From NCBI GenBank assembly GCA_012522955.1, contig JAAYJK010000075.1, positions 1-62,516 of the forward strand: a DNA stretch of 62,516 nucleotides, given 5' to 3'. The translations under genes and the position numbers were made by a program. The notes below the pieces were generated by a model. The model did not search any database. It was not told the DNA's origin and was given only the letters and a program-made list of their open reading frames with translations. The stretch comes from Syntrophomonadaceae bacterium. GTDB lineage: Bacteria > Bacillota > Syntrophomonadia > Syntrophomonadales > Syntrophomonadaceae. Positions 44,605-53,826 of the stretch are shown here, piece by piece. Within the stretch, counting starts at the first letter, position 1. Each line of letters opens with the position of its first letter.

Positions 44605-46353
44605 TTGAGAAAAACCAAAATTATATGTACTATAGGACCGGCGAGTGAAGAGATAGGTGTACTGACCCGTTTAATCGAGAATGGCATGAATGTAGCTCGC
44701 ATCAATTTTTCTCATGGTCGGCATGAGGAACATCAAAAGAGAATTGAAAACATAAGGCAAGCAGCGTCCATTACCGGTACTCCCATAGCTATTATGCTGG
44801 ATACCAAAGGACCGGAGATCAGAACCGGAACTCTGGCCCAGGGGAAAATCATACTGCAGGGAGGACAGGATTTTATACTTACCAACCGGGAGGTGCCCGG
44901 GGATGAAAAGGCGGTGCAGATTACTTATAAGGCTCTGCCTCAGGAAGTTGAACCGGGAGATTCCATACTTCTGGCCGATGGCTTAATAAATCTCCAGGTT
45001 AAAGAGTGTAGCGAGACCGATATTCGGTGTCAGGTGATTAATGGTGGAGAACTAGGGGAAAGAAAAGGGGTAAATGTGCCTGGGGTAAGAATACAATTGC
45101 CCTTTTTAAGTGAGAAGGACCGACTGGACATAGGTTTTGGCATTGAACAGCAGGTGGATATTATAGCGGCCTCTTTCGTGCGCAAGGCCGAAGATATACT
45201 GGAAATTAGACGGATACTGGAGGAAAATAACGCGGACCCCTTCATAATAGCTAAAATCGAGAGCCAGGAAGGGGTAGACAACCTGGAAGACATAATAAAA
45301 GTGACGGACGGAGTGATGGTAGCCCGGGGAGATCTGGGAGTGGAAATACCTGCGGAAGAAGTGCCTCTGGTGCAAAAGTCTATAATTGAGAAATGCGCCC
45401 AGACCGGTAAAGTAGTTATTATTGCCACCCAGATGCTGGATTCCATGATAGTAAATCCCCGTCCCACCCGAGCAGAAGTCTCCGATGTGGCCAATGCCAT
45501 ATTTGATGGAGCCGATGCCATTATGCTGTCTGGAGAGACCGCTGCCGGCAAATATCCGGTGGAAGTGGTGGAAACTATGGCCCGGATCGCTCAAAGGACG
45601 GAAGATGCTCTGCCTTACCAGGAACTGCTGAGAAAGAAGCGCTTTCAGGGTAGTCTGACGGTCACTGACGCCATCAGTTATGCCACCTGTGCTACGGCTA
45701 TGAATTTAGGAGCTTCCGCTATTCTGACCGCTACTCGTAGCGGATATACAGCACGTATGGTGGCCAAATATCGACCCCAAGCTCAAATTGTAGCAGCTAC
45801 TCCCAGTGAAGACGTCTTAAAGCAGATGGCTCTGGTGTGGGGAGTGTATCCGGTGCTGATTAGGGATATCGAAGGCACCGATGCATTATTGGATGAATCC
45901 ATCAATGCAGCACTGGAAAAGGGGTGCATTAAAAAGGGCGACCTGATTGTACTGACGGCTGGAGTGCCGACGGGACTGAGCGGGGAAACTAATCTACTGA
46001 AGGTTCACATTGTCGGGGATATACTGGTTCAAGGAATGGGCATAGGCAGTACTGCACCCAGCGGAAAAGCCAAGATAGTTCTGTCCATAGCCGATCTGGA
46101 CAAAATTGAAGAGGGGGATATAGTGGTTACCAGCAATGCGGATAGTTATATGGCACCTCTATTGGGACGGATTAAAGCCCTGGTAGCCGAAGAAGGTGGA
46201 CTTACATCCAATGCGGCCATAATGGGGTTGAACGCCAATATACCGGTGATTGTGGGAGCCAAAGATGCCAGTACCATAATCAAGGATGGGATGCTGGTTA
46301 CTATTGATACTCCCCGGGGCAAGGTATATAAAGGCTTAACCAAGGTCCTTTAA
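44605..46353 (+). CDS. pyk: Pyruvate kinase with C-terminal PEP-utiliser-like domain
   Basis: 582 residues, the long form found in Bacillales and Clostridia. The N-terminus KTKIICTIGPASE, the catalytic segment IIAKIESQEGVDNL and MVARGDLGVEIP are intact. The extra C-terminal domain (about residues 475-582) resembles the phosphohistidine domain of PEP-utilising enzymes, but the motif GGLTSHA reads GGLTSNAAIMG, so the phosphorylatable His is Asn. The domain is probably structural or regulatory here. The start is TTG with TAGGAGGTGA upstream. Confidence 0.94.
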   Translation: MRKTKIICTIGPASEEIGVLTRLIENGMNVARINFSHGRHEEHQKRIENIRQAASITGTPIAIMLDTKGPEIRTGTLAQGKIILQGGQDFILTNREVPGDEKAVQITYKALPQEVEPGDSILLADGLINLQVKECSETDIRCQVINGGELGERKGVNVPGVRIQLPFLSEKDRLDIGFGIEQQVDIIAASFVRKAEDILEIRRILEENNADPFIIAKIESQEGVDNLEDIIKVTDGVMVARGDLGVEIPAEEVPLVQKSIIEKCAQTGKVVIIATQMLDSMIVNPRPTRAEVSDVANAIFDGADAIMLSGETAAGKYPVEVVETMARIAQRTEDALPYQELLRKKRFQGSLTVTDAISYATCATAMNLGASAILTATRSGYTARMVAKYRPQAQIVAATPSEDVLKQMALVWGVYPVLIRDIEGTDALLDESINAALEKGCIKKGDLIVLTAGVPTGLSGETNLLKVHIVGDILVQGMGIGSTAPSGKAKIVLSIADLDKIEEGDIVVTSNADSYMAPLLGRIKALVAEEGGLTSNAAIMGLNANIPVIVGAKDASTIIKDGMLVTIDTPRGKVYKGLTKVL

Positions 46354-46394
46354 TTATATGTAAGTATAGCACATACTAGGACCTGCAAATAATT

Positions 46395-46417
46395 GTAGGG
46401 GCGGTCTTTGACCGCCC
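46395..46417 (+). repeat. REP-like palindrome (inverted pair, left)
   Basis: GTAGGGGCGGTCTTTGACCG followed by CCC. Stem GGGCGGTC/GACCGCCC with a short loop. It pairs with the oppositely oriented copy at 46464-46487, 46 bp away, as in BIME arrangements of REP elements. Confidence 0.85.
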
Positions 46418-46463
46418 GTTTGTTTGCGTTATAGTGCAAAATTATCGGTTTTATACCATAGGG

Positions 46464-46487
46464 CGGGCGACCACAGGTCGCCCCTAC
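46464..46487 (-). repeat. REP-like palindrome (inverted pair, right)
   Basis: CGGGCGACCACAGGTCGCCC followed by CTAC: the opposite orientation of the family at 56945-56969. Confidence 0.85.
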
Positions 46488-46623
46488 ACCGCTACAGGAC
46501 GACCTTTACATATACAGCGGACAACTTTATGCACAAATATTGTTGCACATAAAATAAATCAACGTCACTACCATGCGATCTGTAATCCCCCCAAGATAAG
46601 GTAGGTAAATGGGTACACGGCCT

Positions 46624-46647
46624 GTAGGGGCGGTATTTGACCGCCCG
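46624..46647 (+). repeat. REP-like palindrome
   Basis: GTAGGGGCGGTATTTGACCG followed by CCCGC. Third copy in the 485-bp gap between pyk and the crotonase gene; that gap holds no gene, only these palindromes and the terminator at 46684. Confidence 0.8.
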
Positions 46648-46683
46648 CATCTTATTCGGTAAGGATATGTTTACTAAGCCATA

Positions 46684-46718
46684 CAACAAAAAGAAGGAGG
46701 CAATTTTTGCCTCCTTCT
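46684..46718 (-). terminator. Terminator of the hbd-crotonase operon
   Basis: On the minus strand AGAAGGAGGCAA-AAA-TTGCCTCCTTCT is followed by TTTTGTTG. A 12-bp perfect stem about 120 bases after the crotonase stop. Confidence 0.85.
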
Positions 46719-46838
46719 AAAATTTTAAATGCTGTCGGCAAGCTCCTTTAGCTGTAACATGGTAGCATGAGTTTTGAGTGGTATCAGGCTGGCTGTTACT
46801 TGCCTAAAAGCTTTACCGGCATTGTTTGCAAAATTATT

Positions 46839-47624
46839 CTATTTGTTTTTCCAGCTGGGTTTCCGCTTTTCGATGAAAGCTCCCATACCTTCGGATTTAT
46901 CTTCGGTGGCACAACTGTTACCAAACATATCCGACTCAATAGCCATAGCGGTATCCAGGTCGCACTGCATACCAACGGTAATGGCATGTTTGGAATATGC
47001 TACTGCCAGAGGAGCCTGCTTGATAATCTTTTTAGCCAGTTTCTTGGCTTCTTCCATTAATTGATCAGCAGGATACACATGGTTTACCAGTCCTATCCGA
47101 TAAGCTTCATCGGCTTTAATGTTATTGGCGGTATAGGTAAGTTCTTTGGCCCGGCCTTCACCAATCAGCCGAGGCAGTCTCTGGGTGCCGCCGAATCCAG
47201 GTATAATGCCCAGGCCTACTTCGGGTTGTCCAAATAGGGCGACTTCTGAAGCCAGTCGAATATCACAGGCCATGGCCAGTTCACAGCCGCCTCCCAAGGC
47301 AAATCCATTAACGGCAGCTATTACCGGTTTCTCCATGCGTTCCAGCTTGCGGAAAACATATTCCCCATAAGCTGAGAACTTGCGGCAGCCAGGTTGATCC
47401 ATTTCATACATCCATACTATGTCAGCTCCGGCTACAAAGGATTTTTCTCCGGCGCCAGTAATGATCAGTACTCTAACTTCATTATCGTCATCCAATACAT
47501 CAATAGCTTGAGCCATTTCTTTTAGAACATCGGCATTGAGCGCATTCAATGCTTTGGGACGATTGATATACATCAGGGCTATGCCGTCTTCTTTTTCAAT
47601 AATCAGATTTTGGTAAGTCAACAC
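46839..47624 (-). CDS. crt: Enoyl-CoA hydratase (crotonase), cluster 3
   Basis: 261 residues. Oxyanion segments are AGEKSFVAGADI and NGFALGGGCELAMACDIR. Both catalytic glutamates are present (GGGCE and QPEVGLGIIPGFGGTQRL). The start is GTG with GAGGGGG about 4 to 5 bases upstream. It lies 48 bp after 3-hydroxybutyryl-CoA dehydrogenase in one operon. A close paralogue, at 6031-6810, sits behind an hbd relic, so the hbd-crotonase pair seems to have been duplicated. Confidence 0.92.
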   Translation of the reverse strand: MLTYQNLIIEKEDGIALMYINRPKALNALNADVLKEMAQAIDVLDDDNEVRVLIITGAGEKSFVAGADIVWMYEMDQPGCRKFSAYGEYVFRKLERMEKPVIAAVNGFALGGGCELAMACDIRLASEVALFGQPEVGLGIIPGFGGTQRLPRLIGEGRAKELTYTANNIKADEAYRIGLVNHVYPADQLMEEAKKLAKKIIKQAPLAVAYSKHAITVGMQCDLDTAMAIESDMFGNSCATEDKSEGMGAFIEKRKPSWKNK

Positions 47625-47672
47625 TTTTCCCCCTCTTCAGGTTTTTCCTTCCCAATCAGATTACAGCCGGGT

Positions 47673-48527
47673 CTACTTATTGTAGTCGTAGAAGCCCTTA
47701 CCGGTCTTCATTCCCAGCCATCCAGCCCTTACCAACTGCTTCAGTGGAGGAGCGGGACGATATTTAGGATCGCCAGTTTCCTCGTATAGAGTCTTGCATA
47801 CGGCCAGGGCGATATCTACTCCTACCAAGTCGCAAAGGGTCAGTGGACCCATGGGCCAACCAGCCCCTAGTTTCATAGCGGTATCAATATCTTCAGTGCT
47901 AGCCAGTCCTTCATATTGGATAAATGCCGCTTCGTTCATTCCAGGTAGGAGAATACGGTTGACGACAAAGCCGGGACCTTCTTTTACTTTAATCGGAGTC
48001 TTTTTAATTTCTTTGGAAAATTCCATAACTGCATTCAGTGTATCCTCGGAAGTCTGTACCGCCGGAATAACCTCAATAAGTTTCATGATATTGGCCGGGT
48101 TGAAGAAATGTACGCCAATTACCTTGTCAGCACGCTTGGTGATAGCAGCAATTTCAGTAATGGACAAAGATGAAGTGTTGGTAGCCAGTATTACATCAGG
48201 AGCCATTAAGGCATCCAATTTGGTATAGATCTCTTTTTTGAGGTTCATGTTTTCAGGAACCACTTCAATAATGAATTCAGCATCTTTCAAATCGTCGAAG
48301 TTCACTGTGCCTTTGATTTTACCCAGAACGGCATCGGCGGTTCCGGGAGCAGCTTTACCTTTTTCTTCTGATTTTAGTATCTGTTTTTTAATGCGACCCA
48401 AGGCATTATCTATAAATTTCTGGTCTATATCATAGAGTATAACCTCTTTGCCTGCAGCTGCAGTAGCCCAGGCAATACCCAAACCCATAGTACCAGCACC
48501 TAATAAACCTACTTTATTAAATCCCAT
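47673..48527 (-). CDS. hbd: 3-hydroxybutyryl-CoA dehydrogenase
   Basis: 284 residues, the normal length for the short monofunctional enzyme. It oxidises 3-hydroxybutyryl-CoA to acetoacetyl-CoA with NAD. Rossmann motif [15 protein letters not shown]; catalytic His in [17 protein letters not shown]; substrate Asn/Arg segment [15 protein letters not shown]-terminus [19 protein letters not shown] 48527 is chosen because GGGGG lies about 7 bases upstream and relatives start there. First gene behind the sigma-54 promoter at 48688. Confidence 0.93.
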   Translation of the reverse strand: MGFNKVGLLGAGTMGLGIAWATAAAGKEVILYDIDQKFIDNALGRIKKQILKSEEKGKAAPGTADAVLGKIKGTVNFDDLKDAEFIIEVVPENMNLKKEIYTKLDALMAPDVILATNTSSLSITEIAAITKRADKVIGVHFFNPANIMKLIEVIPAVQTSEDTLNAVMEFSKEIKKTPIKVKEGPGFVVNRILLPGMNEAAFIQYEGLASTEDIDTAMKLGAGWPMGPLTLCDLVGVDIALAVCKTLYEETGDPKYRPAPPLKQLVRAGWLGMKTGKGFYDYNK

Positions 48528-48687
48528 TAATAAATACCCCCTCAAGTATTTTTCTATGTTGTTTTAAAAAATGCATACTAAAAAAACGGCAATAAGCCAC
48601 CCCATACCCCCTTTCATTAAAATGTAACCCCTTTTAATTGAATACCCCTATTGATGGTTAATTGAAAATCCACTCCCTCCCTTTTTA

Positions 48688-48703
48688 TGCAATAAATGTA
48701 CCA
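48688..48703 (-). promoter_or_regulatory. Sigma-54 promoter of beta-oxidation cluster 3
   Basis: On the minus strand TGGTACATTTATTGCA: one mismatch (C to T) from TGGCAYR-N4-TTGCW, with GG and GC ten bases apart. It faces hbd, giving a leader of about 150 bases. An inverted repeat lies 160 bp upstream and the activator gene directly behind that. Confidence 0.7.
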
Positions 48704-48840
48704 GTTGTAGGTAAAATGCTTGTATATTGCATTCCTACGCAGTTTGACGGGTAGAACAGCTTTTACTTGAAAGGTTGGAAAATGTCCCCAATTAATACAG
48801 CGTGGGAGCTCGAATACCCAATATAATCCTACATAGAGAC

Positions 48841-48882
48841 AAGTGTCCTGTTTTGGGACGTTTGTCGCAAAACAGGACACTT
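48841..48882. promoter_or_regulatory. 15-bp inverted repeat; candidate enhancer for the hbd promoter
   Basis: Perfect arms AAGTGTCCTGTTTTG and CAAAACAGGACACTT around a 12-base spacer. Read as two inverted near-copies, it contains TGTCGCAAAACAGGACA and CGTCCCAAAACAGGACA (15 of 17 identical). It is centred about 160 bp upstream of the -24 element and overlaps the stop codon of the activator gene. A terminator role is less likely because TTGTCTC, not a T-run, follows on the minus strand. Confidence 0.6.
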
Positions 48883-50536
48883 ATAAATCGATATTGTATT
48901 TGAGCATTTTTCGGTACAAGGCGGAGCGGTGTATCTTGAGAGATTTGGCCGCTTTACTTTTATTGCCGGAGGCTTTTTCCAGAGCCCTAACGATGGCCTC
49001 TTTTTCTCGTTCCTGAAGGTGCTTTTCCAACGAGTTGGGAGATGCCACTTCCCAGCCCTCCCGGGCGGAAACTAGTATGGACGGGGGGATGTGTTCCTGG
49101 GTAATAGTATCGTGTTCGCAAAAATTAATGGCTCGTTCCAGAGTATTTTCCAGTTCTCGTACATTGCCCGGCCAATGGTAGGTTTGAAAACAGGATAGGA
49201 CCTCGGGTCGGATTAGGTTCACCTTGGTTCCCAGCTGTTCATTTAAACGGCGTAACAGTACCCCGCAGAGTATTGGTATATCTTCTTTTCTTTCCCGTAA
49301 GGGCGGCAAGTTAAGTATCACTACATTTAAGCGGTAATAGAGGTCTTCCCGAAACTTGCGTTCTTTTACCAGTCCAAACAGATTTTTATTGGTAGCCGCA
49401 ATTACTCTGACGTTTATGCGGGTAGAACTAATACCGCCTATCCGCTCCAATTCTCTTTCCTGTAAAACCCGTAATAGCTTAGCCTGCATAGCCATGGACA
49501 TATCAGCCACTTCGTCCAAAAAAATGGTTCCGTTATCGGCCAACTCAAATTTCCCGGGCTTCCCTTCTTTCCTGGCTCCGGTAAAGGCCCCTTCTGCATA
49601 ACCGAATAATTCGGATTCCAGCAGGGTTTCCGGTACCGCTGCACAATTTACTTTAACAAAAGGACCTTTGCGTCGAGAGCTGAGATTGTGGATAGCATGA
49701 GCGAACACTTCCTTGCCGGTTCCGCTCTCTCCGGCTATCAAGACCGTGGAAGTAGTGCGAGCGGCTTTTATGGCTAATTTCTTTTGCTTGACTAATTCTT
49801 TATTATTGCCAGCTATATCCTCCAAAGAGTATCTGGCGCTGCCATGTTCTGGTTCTCTAGGTATTTGTGAGGGCGCCGGATAGCTGGGGGAAAAAGTACT
49901 TTTGACTATAACGCCAATGGTGCGATTGCTTCTTGTAATAGGCAAATACACCAGGTTCAAAGTCCTTCCGCTATTTGCGATAGTTCGTCCAAACAAGGGC
50001 CGGCCTTCTTCTATGGAATGACGCAAGGTGGAAGGAGGGATAAGAGCAGCCAGGTTCTCCTTTACATCCTCTTTGGAACGGCATTTGAAGTATTTATAGC
50101 AAACCTCGTTGGCCCACAGTAAACGGACGTGCTCGTCAAAAACCGCTATTCCTTCATAAGGGTTTTGCAATAAGGAATTTAGCTGATCATCTTCGAAACT
50201 GTCAATTACTCGAAAGATAGCATAACACACAAAAGCATTAGGGCTTACTTCTAAAAGTCCTTTGCGAATAATTACTTCATTGCCCTTTATGAATGCCTTT
50301 TCCTGCACATAGAGTTCCCGCTGGCTAATCATGCTGTGAAACTGCAGTCCAGGTTTCAAGAGATCCACATGTTTGCCCATAATGGAGGAGGCATCTATGT
50401 TAAAAATCTTTTCAGCACTTTCATTCATAAAAATAAGGTTTTGGAAGGTATCGGTAATAAGTATACCCTCATTAACGTTGTGCAGTATAGGGTTCATTAT
50501 TAGGTCCAGCACATGCATATCTTCATTATATGACAT
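48881..50536 (-). CDS. Sigma-54-dependent activator with two PAS domains (cluster 3)
   Basis: 551 residues. Two PAS domains (about 10-110: [20 protein letters not shown]; and 120-225: [20 protein letters not shown]) precede an AAA+ domain with [16 protein letters not shown] and [11 protein letters not shown]. It ends in a Fis-type HTH ([20 protein letters not shown]). The start has CTGGAGGG upstream. It lies immediately upstream of the hbd-crotonase operon, separated only by the inverted repeat and the sigma-54 promoter, so it very probably controls that operon. The PAS ligand is unknown. Confidence 0.9.
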   Translation of the reverse strand: MSYNEDMHVLDLIMNPILHNVNEGILITDTFQNLIFMNESAEKIFNIDASSIMGKHVDLLKPGLQFHSMISQRELYVQEKAFIKGNEVIIRKGLLEVSPNAFVCYAIFRVIDSFEDDQLNSLLQNPYEGIAVFDEHVRLLWANEVCYKYFKCRSKEDVKENLAALIPPSTLRHSIEEGRPLFGRTIANSGRTLNLVYLPITRSNRTIGVIVKSTFSPSYPAPSQIPREPEHGSARYSLEDIAGNNKELVKQKKLAIKAARTTSTVLIAGESGTGKEVFAHAIHNLSSRRKGPFVKVNCAAVPETLLESELFGYAEGAFTGARKEGKPGKFELADNGTIFLDEVADMSMAMQAKLLRVLQERELERIGGISSTRINVRVIAATNKNLFGLVKERKFREDLYYRLNVVILNLPPLRERKEDIPILCGVLLRRLNEQLGTKVNLIRPEVLSCFQTYHWPGNVRELENTLERAINFCEHDTITQEHIPPSILVSAREGWEVASPNSLEKHLQEREKEAIVRALEKASGNKSKAAKSLKIHRSALYRKMLKYNIDL

Positions 50537-50880
50537 TATACACCCTCCAGTAATTCAAATTTTATCATATAAGCCGGTATTATGTTGAGTGCAAATTTGT
50601 TTCCTGGAGATAATGGCAACCAAACCACTTGGATTCAGACTTAAAGGAGCAGAGCCGAGAAGTGGACCAGAGCTCAGTAGGAATTGAGGATTTAATAAAT
50701 CTGAGCCGGGATAATAAAGGAGAATAAGGCGAGACATAAAGCCAAGCTTACCTTCTTTCGAGACTATTAATAATTATACTGCTGTAGAAAGAACATAGTT
50801 AAGTGGGATAAAGAAAATGTCCGAGATTCTATAATAAAGGCTAACATAAGGTTAATTGTTGTGGTAGTATCATAGTTCCA
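50537..50880. other. Intergenic region without recognised features
   Basis: About 340 AT-rich bases between the start of the cluster 3 activator and the tRNA terminator. No gene, no consensus promoter and no repeat family member was seen. The activator's own promoter must lie here but could not be identified. Confidence 0.6.
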
Positions 50881-50883
50881 GAA

Positions 50884-50910
50884 ACCAAAACAAGGGGCTT
50901 TAAAGCCCCT
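50884..50910 (-). terminator. Terminator of the tRNA-Leu gene
   Basis: On the minus strand AGGGGCTTTAAAGCCCCT (stem AGGGGC/GCCCCT or longer) is followed by TGTTTTGGTTTC, 10 bases past the tRNA CCA end. Confidence 0.8.
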
Positions 50911-50920
50911 ATTTTCCTGA

Positions 50921-51005
50921 TGGTGCCAGAGGTGGGACTCGAACCCACACGCCTCGCGGCACACGATTTTGAGTCGCGCTCGTCTGCCAATTCCGACACT
51001 CTGGC
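50921..51005 (-). tRNA. tRNA-Leu(CAA)
   Basis: An 85-base class II tRNA. The acceptor stem GCCAGAG pairs with CTCTGGC, with an encoded CCA end. The anticodon loop CTCAAAA, between CGCGA and TCGTG, gives anticodon CAA. The T arm has GGTTCGAGTCC, and a long variable arm is present, as expected for leucine. It has its own consensus promoter and terminator and diverges from polA. Confidence 0.95.
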
Positions 51006-51035
51006 TGGATATTATTTTTTTTGAACGCAAACTTT

Positions 51036-51064
51036 ATTATAGTTATCCCGCCCCGGCTTGTCAA
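51036..51064 (-). promoter_or_regulatory. Consensus sigma-A promoter of tRNA-Leu
   Basis: On the minus strand TTGACA, 17 bases, TATAAT: a perfect consensus with optimal spacing. Transcription should begin about 20 to 25 bases before the tRNA 5' end. Confidence 0.93.
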
Positions 51065-51176
51065 GAGTAGCTTTTGGGGCTGGCTCTATTTAAGGTGCAG
51101 AGAGGTTTATTCTGGGGCTGGAATTGTTATAATGAAATATGACTTGAGTATTTTAAAGGAAAACGAGGATATAAGT

Positions 51177-53798
51177 ATGAATCAGAAAATCATGCTGGTA
51201 GATGGCAATAGCCTGCTTTATCGAGCCTTTTATGCATTGCCCCTGCTACAGACCAGCCAGGGTATTTTTACTAATGGGGTTTATGGCTTTTTCACCATGT
51301 TTAACCGGGTATTGGCGGAAGAGAATCCATCTCATGTGGTGGTGGCTTTTGATAAGAGCCGGGATACTTTTAGACAGGAATTGTATAAGGAATATAAAGC
51401 CAAGCGTTTGGCTCCGCCGGATGAGTTGAAAGGGCAGTTCGGGCTGCTGCGGGAAGTATTAAAGGCTCGCAATATTTGCTATCTGGAATTGGAAGGTTAC
51501 GAAGCTGATGACATAATCGGCACCCTTTGTCGGCAGGCCAGGGAAAATAAGCTGGAGACGGTAGTCGTAACAGGTGATAGTGATACCCTGCAGCTGGTAA
51601 GGGACGAGGTTACCGTAATTATGACTCGCAAAGGGATCAGTGATACCCAGAAATATGACCCGGCCAAGGTAAAAGAGATATGGGAAGTTGAACCGGAGCA
51701 GATGAAAGACATTAAAGGTCTAATGGGAGATGCTTCTGATAATATACCGGGAGTGCCGGGGGTAGGAGCCAAAACTGCCATCAGGCTGATCAAAGAGTTC
51801 GGAGGATTGGAAGGACTATATGATCAACTGGACCAGGTCAAGGGCAAGAAACTGGTGGAAAAGCTGGTAGAGTACCGGGAGCAGGCTTTTTTGAGCCGCC
51901 ATCTGGGTACTATAGTAACAGATTTGGACTTAGGCTCTGATATGGAGTTTTATAGGCTTAAAGAGGCTGATTACGAAAGCTTGAAGAAGATGTACAAGGA
52001 CTTGGAATTCAATGGTTTCATGAAAGAATTGGAAGAGAAGCTGTCAGAGCAATCCCTATCCACGGTAGTGGAAGAATTGGAGCTGGAGGAAATCAAGGAT
52101 AGTGGTCTGGCAGCAAGCCTGCTTAAGGAAGCCGAAGAGGAAGGCATCGGGCTTATAGTGCAGAGTGATGGTCAGCATCCAATGTGGGCCAGCTTGCAAG
52201 GTCTATATCTGGCTAGCAGGGGTCAGATTTATTATCTGGACCTGCAGAAGCAAGGTCAGGCTGGATTGGAGTGGATCAAGCCGGTATTGGAAAGCGGCAG
52301 AATCAAGAAGTATATGCATAACGCAAAGTTTGCCCAGGTGATCTTGCTCAGGCATGGGATTAAGCTACAAGGGGTAGCGGGAGATACTATGCTGATGGCC
52401 TATGTTATTGACCCCGCCTTTAATGGAACTGAGTTATCTATTACTATTTATCGCTATCTCAGCTTGAATGTGGATCGTAACAATTATACGATCCTGGTTA
52501 GCCGCTTAAAAGAATTGTTCGAGCACTTGGAGCAACAGACTGAAGAAGAGCTGAAATCCTTGTATTACCAGGTAGAGTTGCCCCTGTCCCAGGTGTTAGG
52601 AGATATGGAATATGCGGGCATTAAGGTGGAAAGGGATATCCTGCTGAATATATCTCGGGAATTGTCAGAACGAATTGCTCAGGATGAGGATAAGATTTAC
52701 GGGCTGGCGGGCAGTGAGTTTAATATCAACTCACCCAAGCAGTTGGGTAAAATCCTGTTTGAGGATTTGCAGTTGCGGGTGATTAAAAAGACCAAAACTG
52801 GATATGCCACCGGGGCGGAAATACTGGAAGAGCTTTATGAAGAGCATGATATTATACCTCTTATACTGGAATACCGGCAGTTAAGCAAATTAAAATCCAC
52901 TTATACCGATGCACTGTCCGGATGTATCCATCCGGACAGTGGTCGGGTCCATACTATATTCAAGCAGGCCCAGACCGTTACCGGGCGCCTTTCCAGTATA
53001 GAGCCCAATCTACAGAATATTCCCATTCGGATGGAGGAAGGCCGCAGGATAAGGCGGGCTTTCACCGCTAAGGATGAAGAGCACCTGATTTTATCCGCCG
53101 ATTATTCCCAGATAGACTTGCGTTCTTTAGCTCATATTAGCGGAGATGAAAATCTTATTAATACATTTATCCAGGGTATTGATATTCACACTCGTACCGC
53201 AGCTGAAATCTTCCATGTGCCTCTGGATGAGGTCAGCCCAGAATTGCGCTACCGGGCCAAGGCGGTAAATTTTGGTATTATTTATGGCATCAGCGATTTT
53301 GGTCTGGCCCGTGATACCGGGGTCAGTCGCAAAGAAGCCCGGAGCTATATAGATAACTATCTGAACAGCTATCCGGGAGTAAAAAGATATATGGAAGAAA
53401 TTGTGCAGTTTGGCCAGGAACATGGTTATGTGGAGACTATACTTAAGCGGCGCCGTTACTTGCCGGATCTTAATGCCAGCAATAAAATGCGGCAGTCATT
53501 TGCCCGCCGTATGGCTTTGAATACTCCCATACAGGGAACCTCAGCGGACATTATCAAACTGGCTATGATTGAGGTGGAACGAGAGCTCCATTCGCGGGGT
53601 TTAAAAAGCCGTTTGCTCTTGCAGGTGCATGATGATTTGATCTTGGAGGTACCCAGGTCCGAAATGGAAGAGGTAGCTATTCTGCTCAGCAATTGCATGG
53701 AAAATGCTTATCAACTTAGAGTTCCCCTGGTGGTATCGCTGAAAGCGGGAAGCAACTGGTATGAGATGAGGGAAATAGCTTTGCCCAATTCTATTTAG
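51177..53798 (+). CDS. polA: DNA polymerase I
   Basis: 873 residues. The N-terminal 5'-nuclease domain has LVDGNSLLYRAFYA and the EGYEADDIIG and VTGDSDTLQLV metal motifs. The central 3'-5' exonuclease-like domain (about 300-470) lacks the catalytic D-x-E pair (GLIVQSDGQHPMW), so it is probably proofreading-inactive like the Bacillus enzyme. The polymerase domain is intact (LSADYSQIDLRSLAHISGDE, KAVNFGIIYGIS, LLQVHDDLILEVP). ATG 51177 with GAGG upstream is preferred over longer readings back to 51021. It heads polA-mutM-ytaF-coaE. Confidence 0.95.
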   Translation: MNQKIMLVDGNSLLYRAFYALPLLQTSQGIFTNGVYGFFTMFNRVLAEENPSHVVVAFDKSRDTFRQELYKEYKAKRLAPPDELKGQFGLLREVLKARNICYLELEGYEADDIIGTLCRQARENKLETVVVTGDSDTLQLVRDEVTVIMTRKGISDTQKYDPAKVKEIWEVEPEQMKDIKGLMGDASDNIPGVPGVGAKTAIRLIKEFGGLEGLYDQLDQVKGKKLVEKLVEYREQAFLSRHLGTIVTDLDLGSDMEFYRLKEADYESLKKMYKDLEFNGFMKELEEKLSEQSLSTVVEELELEEIKDSGLAASLLKEAEEEGIGLIVQSDGQHPMWASLQGLYLASRGQIYYLDLQKQGQAGLEWIKPVLESGRIKKYMHNAKFAQVILLRHGIKLQGVAGDTMLMAYVIDPAFNGTELSITIYRYLSLNVDRNNYTILVSRLKELFEHLEQQTEEELKSLYYQVELPLSQVLGDMEYAGIKVERDILLNISRELSERIAQDEDKIYGLAGSEFNINSPKQLGKILFEDLQLRVIKKTKTGYATGAEILEELYEEHDIIPLILEYRQLSKLKSTYTDALSGCIHPDSGRVHTIFKQAQTVTGRLSSIEPNLQNIPIRMEEGRRIRRAFTAKDEEHLILSADYSQIDLRSLAHISGDENLINTFIQGIDIHTRTAAEIFHVPLDEVSPELRYRAKAVNFGIIYGISDFGLARDTGVSRKEARSYIDNYLNSYPGVKRYMEEIVQFGQEHGYVETILKRRRYLPDLNASNKMRQSFARRMALNTPIQGTSADIIKLAMIEVERELHSRGLKSRLLLQVHDDLILEVPRSEMEEVAILLSNCMENAYQLRVPLVVSLKAGSNWYEMREIALPNSI

Positions 53799-53811
53799 TT
53801 TTTATTCCTTT

Positions 53812-53826
53812 GCGAAAATATTTCGC
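53812..53826. promoter_or_regulatory. Perfect dyad GCGAAA-ATA-TTTCGC
   Basis: A small palindrome in the polA-mutM gap (14 bases after the polA stop), related to the dyad at 18834-18852. It may be a weak terminator or an operator. Not assigned. Confidence 0.3.

Noticed and set aside
45030-45594. Long minus-strand frames (173 and 162 residues) within pyruvate kinase
   Set aside because: Both are shadows opposite a clearly coding, conserved gene, with no family signatures of their own.
46767-47064. Two overlapping plus-strand reading frames of about 97 residues
   Set aside because: They are antisense shadows of the 3' end of the crotonase gene at 46839-47624.
50767-51030. Open reading frame antisense to polA upstream region
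   Set aside because: It runs through tRNA-Leu and its terminator and cannot be a gene.
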